From an uncultured Johnsonella sp. (lineage in GTDB: Bacteria > Bacillota > Clostridia > Lachnospirales > Lachnospiraceae): DNA of 64,000 nt. The stretch covers positions 62,001-126,000 of the forward strand of contig CALBCM010000037.1 of assembly GCA_937927235.1 (NCBI GenBank), read 5' to 3'. Below, one piece after another: positions 35,257 through 43,667 of this stretch (the stretch's first letter is position 1; each line of letters starts with the position of its first letter). The translations under genes were made by a program, and so were the position numbers. The notes beneath the pieces were generated by a model that saw only the letters and a list, made by a program, of their open reading frames with translations, had not been told where the DNA came from and made no database searches.

Positions 35257-36678
35257 ATGGGACTTTTAAGTGCAGGTATAGGTGCTGCAAGCGGCGTGCT
35301 GGCAGACCAGTGGAGAGAATATTTTTATTGTCCCTCTCTTGAGGCTGATGTTCTTGTTAAAAAGGGCGAGAATAGAAAAGCTAAGAGGGGCTTTAATACC
35401 AAGGGCAGCGATAACATTATATCAAACGGCTCAATAATAGCGGTCAACGAAGGTCAGTGCATGATTATAGTTGAGCAGGGTGCTATAGTTGAAATAAGTG
35501 CACAGCCGGGCGAGTTTGTTTTTGATAATTCAACGGAGCCGAGTATTTTTTACGGCGGATTGGGCGAGGGCGTTAAAGCGAGCTTCCGTACCTTTGCCAA
35601 AAGATTTACGATGGGAGGAGATACAGGAAAGGACCAGAGAGTATATTTCTTTAACACTAAGGAAATTATAGGAAATAAGTACGGTACCGCCAATCCTGTA
35701 CCCTTCAGAGTGGTAGATCCTAACATAGGACTTGACCTTGAGATAGCGCTTCGCTGTCACGGAGAATACGCTTATAAGCTGATAGACCCTATACTTTTTT
35801 ATAAGAATGTCTGTGGGAATATAGATGGTGAATACAGAAGAGATAAGATAGATTCTCAGCTTAAAACTGAGCTGCTTACCGCACTGCAGCCGGCTTTTGC
35901 TAAAATCTCAGATATGGGCATCAGATATTCTTCGATTACAGGGCATACTCAGGAGCTTGCGGATGCTTTAAATGAAGTGCTTTCCGAGAAATGGGGCGGC
36001 AGGTACGGAATTGCAATCTCAGCCTTTGGAGTAAGCTCTGTCAAGGCACCTGAGGAAGATGAGAAGATGATAAAGGAGCTGCAGAGAAATGCCGTTTTCA
36101 GAAATCCGAATATGGCGGCGGCACAGCTGGTAGGTGCTCAGTCTTCAGCTATGCAGGCGGCAGCTTCAAACACTTCCACCGGACCTATGATGGCATTTGC
36201 AGGTATGAATATGGCAGGCAATGCAGGCGGTATGAATGCTCAAAGCTTATTTGCCATGGGACAGCAGCAGAATATGCAGCAGGGCATGTATCAGCAGCCT
36301 GGCATGCAGGGCAATATACCGCAGGGTCAGGGCATGTATCAGCAATCAGGCATGCAAGGCGGAAATTCGCAGTACCAGCAAAATCAGCCAGGAATGCAGG
36401 GCAATTCGCAGTACCAGCAGAGTCAGCCGGGAATGCAGGGCAATACTCTGAACAAACAGAACCAGAGTGTGCAGGGGGCGGCAGCAACAGGCTTTTGGAC
36501 TTGCAGCTGCGGAGCTCAGAACAAGGGTAAATTCTGCATGGAATGCGGTAAACCCAAGCCGGCAGGCATGCCTCAGTATAAGTGTGACAAATGCGGCTGG
36601 GAGCCTCAAGACCCGCAGCATCCGCCAAAATTCTGTCCTGAATGCGGAGACCCCTTTAATGAGGGCGATATAGTTTAA
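35257..36678 (+). CDS. SPFH-domain protein with C-terminal zinc ribbons, YdjI-like
   Basis: 473 aa. A SPFH/virion-core-like domain (about residues 10-290) is followed by a Gln/Met/Gly-rich repeat region (about 315-405; tandem 13-residue units such as NSQYQQ-N/S-QPGMQG) and two C-terminal zinc ribbons (CSCGAQNKGKFCMECGK and CDKCGW...CPECGD). SPFH proteins form ring or cage scaffolds on membranes; YdjI of B. subtilis works with YdjG to dock PspA. The preceding gene is YdjG-like, so the pair is kept. The ribosome site AGAAGGAGG is strong. Confidence 0.87.
   Translation: MGLLSAGIGAASGVLADQWREYFYCPSLEADVLVKKGENRKAKRGFNTKGSDNIISNGSIIAVNEGQCMIIVEQGAIVEISAQPGEFVFDNSTEPSIFYGGLGEGVKASFRTFAKRFTMGGDTGKDQRVYFFNTKEIIGNKYGTANPVPFRVVDPNIGLDLEIALRCHGEYAYKLIDPILFYKNVCGNIDGEYRRDKIDSQLKTELLTALQPAFAKISDMGIRYSSITGHTQELADALNEVLSEKWGGRYGIAISAFGVSSVKAPEEDEKMIKELQRNAVFRNPNMAAAQLVGAQSSAMQAAASNTSTGPMMAFAGMNMAGNAGGMNAQSLFAMGQQQNMQQGMYQQPGMQGNIPQGQGMYQQSGMQGGNSQYQQNQPGMQGNSQYQQSQPGMQGNTLNKQNQSVQGAAATGFWTCSCGAQNKGKFCMECGKPKPAGMPQYKCDKCGWEPQDPQHPPKFCPECGDPFNEGDIV
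36280..36470 (+). repeat. In-frame tandem repeats in the SPFH gene
   Basis: Imperfect repeats coding for Met-Gln-Gly/Tyr-Gln-Gln units. The clearest two copies start at 36364 and 36403, giving a 39-base (13-codon) period. Such in-frame repeats can change copy number without breaking the reading frame. Confidence 0.75.
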
Positions 36679-36698
36679 TTTATTGTAGGGGGTAATTA

Positions 36699-36755
36699 AT
36701 GCAGCAGAGTGGACTAGATTCTAAAAGAAGTTTTGCGGATTCAAACGCAGTATAA
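36699..36755 (+). CDS. Possible 18-codon small ORF between SPFH and lipoprotein genes
   Basis: ATG with GTAGGGGG 6 bases upstream, then 18 sense codons (start MQQSGLDSKR) and TAA. The ribosome site is good but the peptide is short and polar with no recognisable feature. It may be a leader or chance. Confidence 0.25.
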   Translation: MQQSGLDSKRSFADSNAV

Positions 36756-36789
36756 AATAAATATAAAATAATTTAAGGAGAATTCGGTT

Positions 36790-37266
36790 ATGAAAAAAGG
36801 TTGTAGTCTTATGAAGACATTATTCAGCGTTTTAATGGTAATGGCAATGATGGTATTTATTGCCGGCTGCGGCAGCAGTGAAGAAAAGGGTGTGTTTGTA
36901 CAGGAGGAAGGCTCTACAAAGATAACCTATGAAGTATACCATAAAAAGGATGCGGTAACTAAGGTTAAGATGATAACAGAGTCAGATGCAAAGGAATTAG
37001 GAGATATATCGGACGAAGAATTAAAAAAGTTCCTTGACGAAGCTGTTGAATCATTTAAAAAAGAGATGGAAGGTGTTGATGGTATTGAAATAACCGGCGA
37101 CGTAAAGGAAGGCAAGGCAACTATGGAAATAACCGCAGATGTTGAAAAGGTTAAAAAATCATCCCCTGATAAAGCTAAAGAGCTGCTGACGGATGAAGCA
37201 GATATTTCAAGCTATGAGGCTGTAAAGGCATCCTTAGAGAAAATAGGCTTTAAAGAAAGCAAGTAA
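36790..37266 (+). CDS. YehR-like (DUF1307) lipoprotein
   Basis: 158 aa. A lipoprotein signal peptide ends in IAGC (Cys about 29), so the protein is fixed to the outer leaflet of the membrane. The mature part begins with a strand-rich segment (STKITYEVYHKKDAVTKVKM) and has the helix-strand layout of the YehR/DUF1307 family. Function in that family is not established. AAGGAG lies 9 bases before the ATG. It follows the YdjG/YdjI-like pair and precedes the Ter genes, so a role in envelope stress is possible but only by association. Confidence 0.8.
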   Translation: MKKGCSLMKTLFSVLMVMAMMVFIAGCGSSEEKGVFVQEEGSTKITYEVYHKKDAVTKVKMITESDAKELGDISDEELKKFLDEAVESFKKEMEGVDGIEITGDVKEGKATMEITADVEKVKKSSPDKAKELLTDEADISSYEAVKASLEKIGFKESK

Positions 37267-37902
37267 AGGTTTTATAGTATTAATTTAGAAACACTATTTT
37301 TTATATCCTAGAAGTTTTTATCATAAAAATTTCAAAAATATATTCTGCTGTGTTTATTATATATTGAGTTAGGCTAGAAGGGCTGTTGCAAAATGGGTGA
37401 ACAATCATCTATGGAGTAGCAGCTCCTTTTTATGTAAAAAGCAAAAGGACAGTATAATTTAAAATGCAAAATATTTTTTGTTTCTTTTGCCGCTGTTGCT
37501 ATTAAATAATAGATGGAATTTGCATAGAGTTGGTTAAACGTCTATATATACTTATGATATCTGCCATTGTATATGCCGGATATCAAATTGAATAATTGTA
37601 ATTTGATTTTAGAGTGAGTAAATCGGTTTTTGTAAAAACAGTAATATTAACCTCATAAATTCAGTACGAGTTTTATTAGGCTAAAAAATATGTAATCTAA
37701 TATAATAATATTCCATAGGAAGTTTTTTGGAAGAATTGATATTTTTTAGACTTGTATGTATTAATTAAATATGCTACCATATACAAACATCAGCATGTGT
37801 TTATTAAAAAAACAACCTGCTGGCTTTTATGCAATTTCAGGCAGCTGGATTGTATTTGCTGTTTATTTTGCAAGGTGATTTGTGAAAAGGAAAATTTGAT
37901 TA
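37267..37902. other. 636-base intergenic region before the Ter island
   Basis: AT-rich and without a supported gene. It contains a hairpin element at 37378-37440 (listed separately). Short ORFs here lack ribosome sites or run into the next gene in another frame. A weak ribosome site (AAAAGG) for the lyase gene lies at its end. No promoter is clear enough to call. Confidence 0.55.
37378..37440 (+). terminator. Hairpin element related to the one at 59390
   Basis: GGGCTGTTGC pairs with GTAGCAGCTC across a 26-base loop and is followed by TTTTT. The arms and flanks (TTGCAAAATGG and GCAGCTCCTTTTT) recur at 59390-59424. It probably ends the YehR-like transcript. Confidence 0.55.
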
Positions 37903-38865
37903 ATGAAAAATTCAGTATTATATTACAGCGTTGCCGCACTTTTATACTGCCCTGCAAACAACGAGAAGGTTGCAGAAAAGGTAATAAACGAAGCCTTCGG
38001 CAAAAATTATTCTCTGGCTCTCTGTCTGGAAGACACTATAAATGACAGCTTTGTTGAGCATGCTCAGGCAAGCCTTTGTGATTCAATAACAAGGATATAT
38101 CAAGCCCGACTTGAAAAAGAATTTTACCTGCCCAAGCTATTTATACGTGTAAGGAGTGCCGCTCAGCTGCTGCATGTATACAAAAGACTCGGAAATGCAG
38201 TTGAGGTAATTACAGGCTTTATAGCACCGAAGTTTTCACTTTTAAACTCTCAGGAATATATAAGTGCCTTAAGCTATCTTAACGGAAAGTCGGAAAAGCC
38301 TTTGTATTTTATGCCTATCTATGAGAGCGAGGCACTTATTAATTTAAGTACCCGCTATGAGGTTTTGTATAAGCTTAAGGACAGCCTTAAGAGTATAGAG
38401 GAGATTATACTTAATATACGTGTAGGCGGAAATGACTTATGTCATATATTCGGCTTCAGGAGAACCGTCACAGAGTCTGTACATCAGATAAGACCGATAG
38501 CACAGATATTTTCAGATATTATCACCGTGTATGGACTTGATTATGTAGTTTCTGCTCCAGTGTGGGAGTATTTTAACGGTGACGGCTGGGAGCAGGGTAT
38601 GAAGCGAGAGCTGGCTGATGACAGACTGTGCGGCTTTAACGGCAAAACTGTGATACATCCCAAGCAGATAGCGGTGGTAAATGAAGCTTATGCGGTAAGA
38701 CGCAGTGATTATGAAGCGGCAAAGTCGGTGCTTAACTGGGATGATAAGCTGCATACACTTGTGTCGGGAGATTATGTCGGTGAGCGTATGAATGAGAAGA
38801 ATACGCATACAAACTGGGCAGAAAAGATTCTGCTTTTATCAGAGGTATACGGTATAAAGGACTGA
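37903..38865 (+). CDS. HpcH/HpaI aldolase/citrate lyase-like protein of the Ter biosynthetic module
   Basis: 320 aa with the TIM-barrel outline of the HpcH/HpaI and CitE group: LCLEDTIND, KLFIRVRSA, FMPIYESEALI, LNIRVGGNDLCHIFGF and the late FNGKTVIHPKQI that in CitE-like proteins lines the CoA/substrate site. A distinct branch of this family occurs with StiP, PRTase-TRSP, YceG, TelA and TerD, the predicted module for a nucleoside-like metabolite in Ter stress systems. Here it converges on the two PRTase genes with only 7 bases between stops. The reaction (a C-C bond lyase or ester lyase) and substrate are unknown. Confidence 0.85.
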   Translation: MKNSVLYYSVAALLYCPANNEKVAEKVINEAFGKNYSLALCLEDTINDSFVEHAQASLCDSITRIYQARLEKEFYLPKLFIRVRSAAQLLHVYKRLGNAVEVITGFIAPKFSLLNSQEYISALSYLNGKSEKPLYFMPIYESEALINLSTRYEVLYKLKDSLKSIEEIILNIRVGGNDLCHIFGFRRTVTESVHQIRPIAQIFSDIITVYGLDYVVSAPVWEYFNGDGWEQGMKRELADDRLCGFNGKTVIHPKQIAVVNEAYAVRRSDYEAAKSVLNWDDKLHTLVSGDYVGERMNEKNTHTNWAEKILLLSEVYGIKD

Positions 38866-38872
38866 GCTATTA

Positions 38873-39940
38873 TTAAGTGTCTGCAAGCCTTTTAATTAAT
38901 CCGCAGCATTTATAATTTGTCAGCTTATAAAATTCTATTTCCGTATTTTTTTCATAAGCAAGCCTGATAATATGTCTTAAGGTTTTATCCTCTTGATATA
39001 AAGGGTCTATAAGGATTTTCCAGGGTACACGCCTTAAAAGCACTCTTGTAGTTTCACCTATGCCGGGTTTGATTAAATTAATATCTTTAATCTTAAAATG
39101 AGAGGCAATCTCACGCACTTCATCTATACCTCGGCGGAGTGTTTTTTCGAGATTGCTTTCCTTGCTTAAGGGGGCAGCATTGAGATCAAAATATTTTTCT
39201 ACAGTATTGATAAATTCATAGGAAATATCGCTGTCCTTTAACTCTTCATAGCATACGGCACCGTGGAAATCCTCCGCCTTGATTATGTCCTCACGTAAAA
39301 AGGTTCGGCTGATAAGCCCTGAAACAGTGCAGTTAAGACATGAGCTGGGAATCAGGATATCCTCGTGAGTACCGCATAATTCGGTAACACAGGCGGGGTC
39401 CGAAACTACCGCTATATCTGAGGAAACACCCTTATAAGCACTTAAGTTTTTTTTTAATTCATTTAATATAGCTCCCTTTCCTATCCAGCCGTCAACAAAT
39501 AAAAGGCTCTCAGGCGCATATCTTTTCAGGAGATATTTAATTGCGTTATCATCTATTCCCCTGCCTCTGATTATTGAGATTGAGTAGTGCATGGGATTAA
39601 GCTTATACTTTGCCTGTATAAATCTTTTTAAAAGTATGCCTATGGGAATCCCGGCTCTTGCAAGGGAAACCAAAACTATTTCCCTGCCCCTTTCTGCCAG
39701 GATTTTATCGGCAAGAACACCTATGGCAAGTGCTGTGGGCTGGGCATAGTCCTCAAGTGCTTTTTTATACATTTCCATATACTGTGCTGTGGGCATATAT
39801 TCTATAGGGAGCATTTCACAGTAGTGCCTGCCTGCCTGTATCAGTTTTTCTCTTTCTTCGGTAGATTGGGGCTTGACCAGCCCGGTAATATCCTTTAAAA
39901 GAAGGATTACATCTTCGTTTTTATATGAAGTTTTCATCAT
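38873..39940 (-). CDS. StiP family protein: PRTase-like domain plus C-terminal PELOTA domain
   Basis: 355 aa on the minus strand. The N-terminal 250 residues are a phosphoribosyltransferase-like fold (LVSLARAGIPIGILLKR, SLLFVDGWIGKGAI at the PRPP-loop region) once annotated as cysteine protease StiP. The last 100 residues (from about GIDEVREIASHF, ending CCGLIKRLA) match the PELOTA_1 RNA-binding-like domain usually fused to it. Comparative analyses of Ter systems predict that it joins ribose phosphate to a base-like group. The start is ATG at 39940, which shares its A with the stop of the upstream PRTase gene (TAATG) and has AAGGTGG before it; a GTG nine bases earlier is less likely. Confidence 0.85.
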   Translation of the reverse strand: MMKTSYKNEDVILLLKDITGLVKPQSTEEREKLIQAGRHYCEMLPIEYMPTAQYMEMYKKALEDYAQPTALAIGVLADKILAERGREIVLVSLARAGIPIGILLKRFIQAKYKLNPMHYSISIIRGRGIDDNAIKYLLKRYAPESLLFVDGWIGKGAILNELKKNLSAYKGVSSDIAVVSDPACVTELCGTHEDILIPSSCLNCTVSGLISRTFLREDIIKAEDFHGAVCYEELKDSDISYEFINTVEKYFDLNAAPLSKESNLEKTLRRGIDEVREIASHFKIKDINLIKPGIGETTRVLLRRVPWKILIDPLYQEDKTLRHIIRLAYEKNTEIEFYKLTNYKCCGLIKRLADT

Positions 39941-41064
39941 TATAGCCACCTTATCAGATAGATTTGATTATTTCCCTCCAGCTTAAGTGCCTGCAACAGG
40001 CTTGCTGTGCCCTGAGCTGAGGGAGTGGGGGAGTCCGTCATTATAAGTACGCAGTCATAGCTGTCAAGCTCATAAATATAGGTGGTACGCTTGAAGTCAT
40101 AAAGACTTTTAAGCTCATATCTGGTATGAAGCGGATAGGCTTTATTCTCACTTACACTGATAGGACTCCTTGTAGTAGAGTGACTTTTTGCCTGTATACC
40201 GATTTCTTCAAGCCTTCTTGCTATAAAAAGTGCAGGATACATAAATTCCTCGGTACCAAGTACGAGGACTTTATTAAAATGACTGAAATTAATCGTATTT
40301 TTTACAGCTTCCCAGAGAGAAAAATTTGCTGCCACATAATCCTTAATAGACACAAGCCTTCTGGTATCCATATAGGGCACTGAAGTACTAAAATTATATT
40401 CATTAAAGCTGAAATCATTAAAATTAAAGCTGCTGTTATTATCACATATAAAATATCTGCCGTTGTTCTTAAATTTTTCAGCTGCTGTATCACAGCCGGT
40501 ATTATCGGCTTTTACAAGGTAATGCAAGTCGATTTCATGGCTTTTATATAGCTGGATATCGGAGTTTCCCATTCCGTTTAAGATTGAAGCGGCACCGTAG
40601 TGTTTAATCCAAGGATAGTGTTTTTTAAGCACGGAGATAATATTTAATATAGTTTTTCCGGTAGTAATCTCGTCTTCTGCAAATATTACTCTTGAAATCT
40701 TATTTTCAAGCTTGTCAAGCTCACCTTTTACAAGCTTCTGCTCGGCTGCATGGCTGTGTTCTTCTGAAAAATAAAGGTATTGTGCCTGTGAAATATTCTC
40801 TCTTGTGGTATGTATATAAAAAGAATCAAGTGCCTCGCTTACCGCTGTGCCTATGGCGGTTGCGGTTTCGGCAAAGCCTATTATAAGCAGTTTTTCATCT
40901 TGATAGGCAGTTTTTAGTTTTCCGGCAAGCTCGTTAAACATTAAAAAAGCTTTTGAGGGCTGTACTGGTATATGCTTGCCCTGTAAGCTATTAACTAAAA
41001 GATAGTTTCTTTTATTATTATTTTCTCTTTTTGCTATCTGTATAAATTCATGTCCAGAGTGCAT
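39940..41064 (-). CDS. Phosphoribosyltransferase with TRSP domain (Ter biosynthetic module)
   Basis: 374 aa on the minus strand. The N-terminal PRTase domain (to about residue 210) has the PRPP-binding segment RVIFAEDEITTGKTI (about 124-138) and LLIIGFAETATAIG (about 58-71). The C-terminal part (about 250-374) contains the TRSP domain, with the end block LIMTDSPTPSAQGTASLLQ. This architecture (PRTase_2-TRSP) is found almost only in Ter gene clusters. With the StiP-like protein it would make a nucleoside-like compound. AAGGAG lies before the ATG at 41064. The gene is divergent from yceG. Confidence 0.87.
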   Translation of the reverse strand: MHSGHEFIQIAKRENNNKRNYLLVNSLQGKHIPVQPSKAFLMFNELAGKLKTAYQDEKLLIIGFAETATAIGTAVSEALDSFYIHTTRENISQAQYLYFSEEHSHAAEQKLVKGELDKLENKISRVIFAEDEITTGKTILNIISVLKKHYPWIKHYGAASILNGMGNSDIQLYKSHEIDLHYLVKADNTGCDTAAEKFKNNGRYFICDNNSSFNFNDFSFNEYNFSTSVPYMDTRRLVSIKDYVAANFSLWEAVKNTINFSHFNKVLVLGTEEFMYPALFIARRLEEIGIQAKSHSTTRSPISVSENKAYPLHTRYELKSLYDFKRTTYIYELDSYDCVLIMTDSPTPSAQGTASLLQALKLEGNNQIYLIRWL

Positions 41065-41242
41065 CAGCTCTCCTTATATAATAAATTTTTTAATCTTAAT
41101 AATAACATAAAAAACGGATTTTGATAATTGTTTTTTGCAGTGCTTTGGTAAATATAAATAATCTGATAAATATGATATTGGAATAGAGTAAAATAATCAT
41201 CGGCAAAAACTGATATTGGCAGAATGCAAAAATGGACTTGGT

Positions 41243-41271
41243 TTGAGCCTGATACTATGTTATGATATAAA
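41243..41271 (+). promoter_or_regulatory. Putative promoter of the yceG-telA operon
   Basis: TTGAGC, 17-base spacer, TATAAA in the 288-base gap between the divergent PRTase and yceG genes. A palindromic stem-loop begins within a few bases of the predicted transcript start. Confidence 0.5.
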
Positions 41272-41300
41272 TAAAGCGGAAACTCGCAGTCCGCTTTATT
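41270..41300 (+). promoter_or_regulatory. Stem-loop at the 5' end of the yceG-telA transcript
   Basis: Perfect 11-bp stem AATAAAGCGGA / TCCGCTTTATT with a 9-base loop, at the predicted transcript start. It could stabilise the 5' end, form an attenuator, or be a terminator or operator for the divergent unit. Confidence 0.45.
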
Positions 41301-41352
41301 ATTTACAGATATGAACAATTTTGCAAAGGTATCTATATAGTATAGTGGAATT

Positions 41353-43665
41353 ATGTTTGAACACCATAAAATAAATAAGCTTAAGGACTTCTTTGCCGAC
41401 TTGAATGCAAGAGAGCAAAGAGGAGTGTTTTTTTACAGAATAAATGGCTATAATGAAGAAATAGCCGGCTTTATCAAGGAATATTACGAGTCGGCAATAA
41501 AAAGCGGAGTAGTGATAGAGGGAAAGATTCCGAATCCTGATGAAAAAAATCTTGCCTATTATGACGAGATTATGGGAAAGGGCTTTGAACTTAATGAGGT
41601 CTTTATATCAAGAAGTTTAAAAAAATGGCTGCCGCGTATGAATGACTATCAAAATCTCAACGTTGCTGCCTCATTATATAATACCCTTAACAGACTTAAA
41701 GCCGCCGGCAAAACAGAGGCTATGATTAAAAATGCCTATATTAAGTTTATGTGCTGGCTTTATTATAAATTTGAGCGAATAGTAAATCTGCTCGGAGAAA
41801 ACCGTCTGCCCAAGATACTGTATGAGGGAGGAATAGGAAATTATGAGCTTATGCTGATAGCGATACTTTCAGGAGCGGGCTGTGATGTAGTGCTTTTACA
41901 GTATGATGAGGATGCCGCTTATATGAAATCGGACCCGACTTTAACCTTATCTGAAAATCTTAAGCTTCCAAATATGCTGAAATTTCCAAAAGATTTCAGC
42001 CTGAAGAAAATCAGAGAAGACCTGGCCAGGGATTTCAGTCGTGAAAGGCTGTACGGCACCAAGCCGGATTATGCAGGCTGTACAAATGCCTGGATTAGCG
42101 GAAAGGGTCTGGAAGATATAAAAACGGCGGTAAATCTAAGAGAGGGTATGCTGGGCAGCAAGGCAAGCAATTCCGGAAGGCTGTTTTATAACTGCTTTAT
42201 ACGTATAAACGGGGTAGAGGACAAGGTAAGCTATTCAAACGACTTATATAAGCTTTTCAATGAGGTTAAGGCCTGCAGCAGAAATATCGTGGTGGTGGAT
42301 GCAGGGCTTTTGGCACCTGCTGCGGAAGAAATTGCCTCTATAAAAAGGCAGAGTTATAAGAATTGTGAGCAGATGCTTTTAGATTTAAGCTCAAGCTTGC
42401 CGCCCGTTTCTGATATACAGCTACAAAGACTGATTAAAAAAGCTTTTATTGATATAATACTTGATGAAAGCGGTACTGACGGCAATCTGAGTAAACTGAT
42501 GAATAAGGCGGTATACCTGCTGTGCTGGTTAAAAAGATATGGTGTACAGCTGTTTGCAGCCTATAAGCTGCCTCAAATAAGCTGTTTTATTCACATGGGA
42601 GCTTGCAGGAGCAAAGCAGAGGTTCTGTTTATCAGGCTGCTCGCAAGGCTGCCGGTAGATGTGCTGATATTAAAACCTGATTTAAGTAAGAACTGCCTGG
42701 TAGAGGATAAGCTGCTTTATGAGATAAGCTATGCCGAATCATTGAATTTAGAGGTTTTTCCCCGAGAAGGCAGCTTAAGCATGGGAACTGCCGCCTACCA
42801 TGCTGAAAGAGAGCTGGATACCCTGTTGTATCAGGACAGTGGTGTTTACAGAGAGGGGCAGTATAAAAAGGCTTCAGTAATCAACCTTCGCACTATGTAT
42901 GAGGAGATAAGCCTGCTGTGGGACGAGGAGGTTAAGTTCAGACCCAATTTCAGTACAGAAAACGATACGGTAAATTTGCCAGTGATATTTGCAAAAATAT
43001 CGGGAGTGAAGGACGCAAATGTAGGGAATTACTGGAAAAGCCTTGCTGCGCTGATAACCTCTGACAGTATAGTGGTAAAGTTTGCACGTTATATAGACGG
43101 CACGGACTATAATCCTATAAAAGCTCATTCCACGGAGTTTTTTAAAGGAGGGAAAGTTCAAAAAACTAAAATTAAAAATCATCCCGCATATATGTACGGC
43201 TTTTTAGGAGATGCTATACAGGATTATATACTGGATAAGCTTCAGGAGCTTATAGATAACAGGACAATTAAGGGGACCTTTGAAAACGGTACTGAATATA
43301 GCATAGTTTCACTGGTTTTAAACTTACCAAGAGAAGTGCTCCGGCTGATTCAGAAGTTTGATTTTACCAAAAAGAATCCTAAATTTATCTATATAAATAC
43401 CGGAGAGAGTATAATCTCTATAGAGGATGCTGTCCTTACGGCTTTTTTAAATTTGATAGGCTTTGATGTAATATTTTTTATACCTACGGGTTATAAGAAT
43501 GTTGAGAATCATTTTAATAAAGCTCTACTTGAAGAGCACAGAATAGGGGAATTTATCTATGATTTAAAAGCTCCCGATTTGGATATGCTTAAGAGGACTG
43601 TCAGAACTAATAAAACCGCAGGCACTAAGCCGTGGTATGAAAAAATATTTAAGAGAGGTAAATAA
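41353..43665 (+). CDS. yceG: YceG family component of the Ter biosynthetic module
   Basis: 770 aa, soluble. The start FFADLNAREQRGVFFYRINGY and the segment LPKILYEGGIGNYELMLIAILSGAGCDVVLLQYD (residues 155-190) correspond to the YceG family of Bacillus, described as a putative component of the Ter-linked biosynthetic module. The biochemical activity is unknown. It ends two bases before telA, as yceG is followed by the telA homologue yceH in Bacillus. No good ribosome site is seen before the ATG (only GTGGA), which suggests low expression or a different start. Confidence 0.82.
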   Translation: MFEHHKINKLKDFFADLNAREQRGVFFYRINGYNEEIAGFIKEYYESAIKSGVVIEGKIPNPDEKNLAYYDEIMGKGFELNEVFISRSLKKWLPRMNDYQNLNVAASLYNTLNRLKAAGKTEAMIKNAYIKFMCWLYYKFERIVNLLGENRLPKILYEGGIGNYELMLIAILSGAGCDVVLLQYDEDAAYMKSDPTLTLSENLKLPNMLKFPKDFSLKKIREDLARDFSRERLYGTKPDYAGCTNAWISGKGLEDIKTAVNLREGMLGSKASNSGRLFYNCFIRINGVEDKVSYSNDLYKLFNEVKACSRNIVVVDAGLLAPAAEEIASIKRQSYKNCEQMLLDLSSSLPPVSDIQLQRLIKKAFIDIILDESGTDGNLSKLMNKAVYLLCWLKRYGVQLFAAYKLPQISCFIHMGACRSKAEVLFIRLLARLPVDVLILKPDLSKNCLVEDKLLYEISYAESLNLEVFPREGSLSMGTAAYHAERELDTLLYQDSGVYREGQYKKASVINLRTMYEEISLLWDEEVKFRPNFSTENDTVNLPVIFAKISGVKDANVGNYWKSLAALITSDSIVVKFARYIDGTDYNPIKAHSTEFFKGGKVQKTKIKNHPAYMYGFLGDAIQDYILDKLQELIDNRTIKGTFENGTEYSIVSLVLNLPREVLRLIQKFDFTKKNPKFIYINTGESIISIEDAVLTAFLNLIGFDVIFFIPTGYKNVENHFNKALLEEHRIGEFIYDLKAPDLDMLKRTVRTNKTAGTKPWYEKIFKRGK

Positions 43666-43667
43666 AT

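Noticed and set aside
36185..36628. 147-codon minus-strand Cys/Ala-rich open frame
   Set aside because: Mirror of the Gln/Met/Gly repeat and zinc-ribbon part of the SPFH gene; no ribosome site.
37378..37440. End of an insertion sequence
   Set aside because: The GGCTGTTGCAAA start is suggestive, but there is no transposase, no paired end and no target duplication, so it is listed as a hairpin element only.
37752..38045. 97-codon plus-strand open frame before and into the lyase gene
   Set aside because: Overlaps the HpcH/CitE-like gene in another frame, has no ribosome site and a Cys-rich, unlikely composition.
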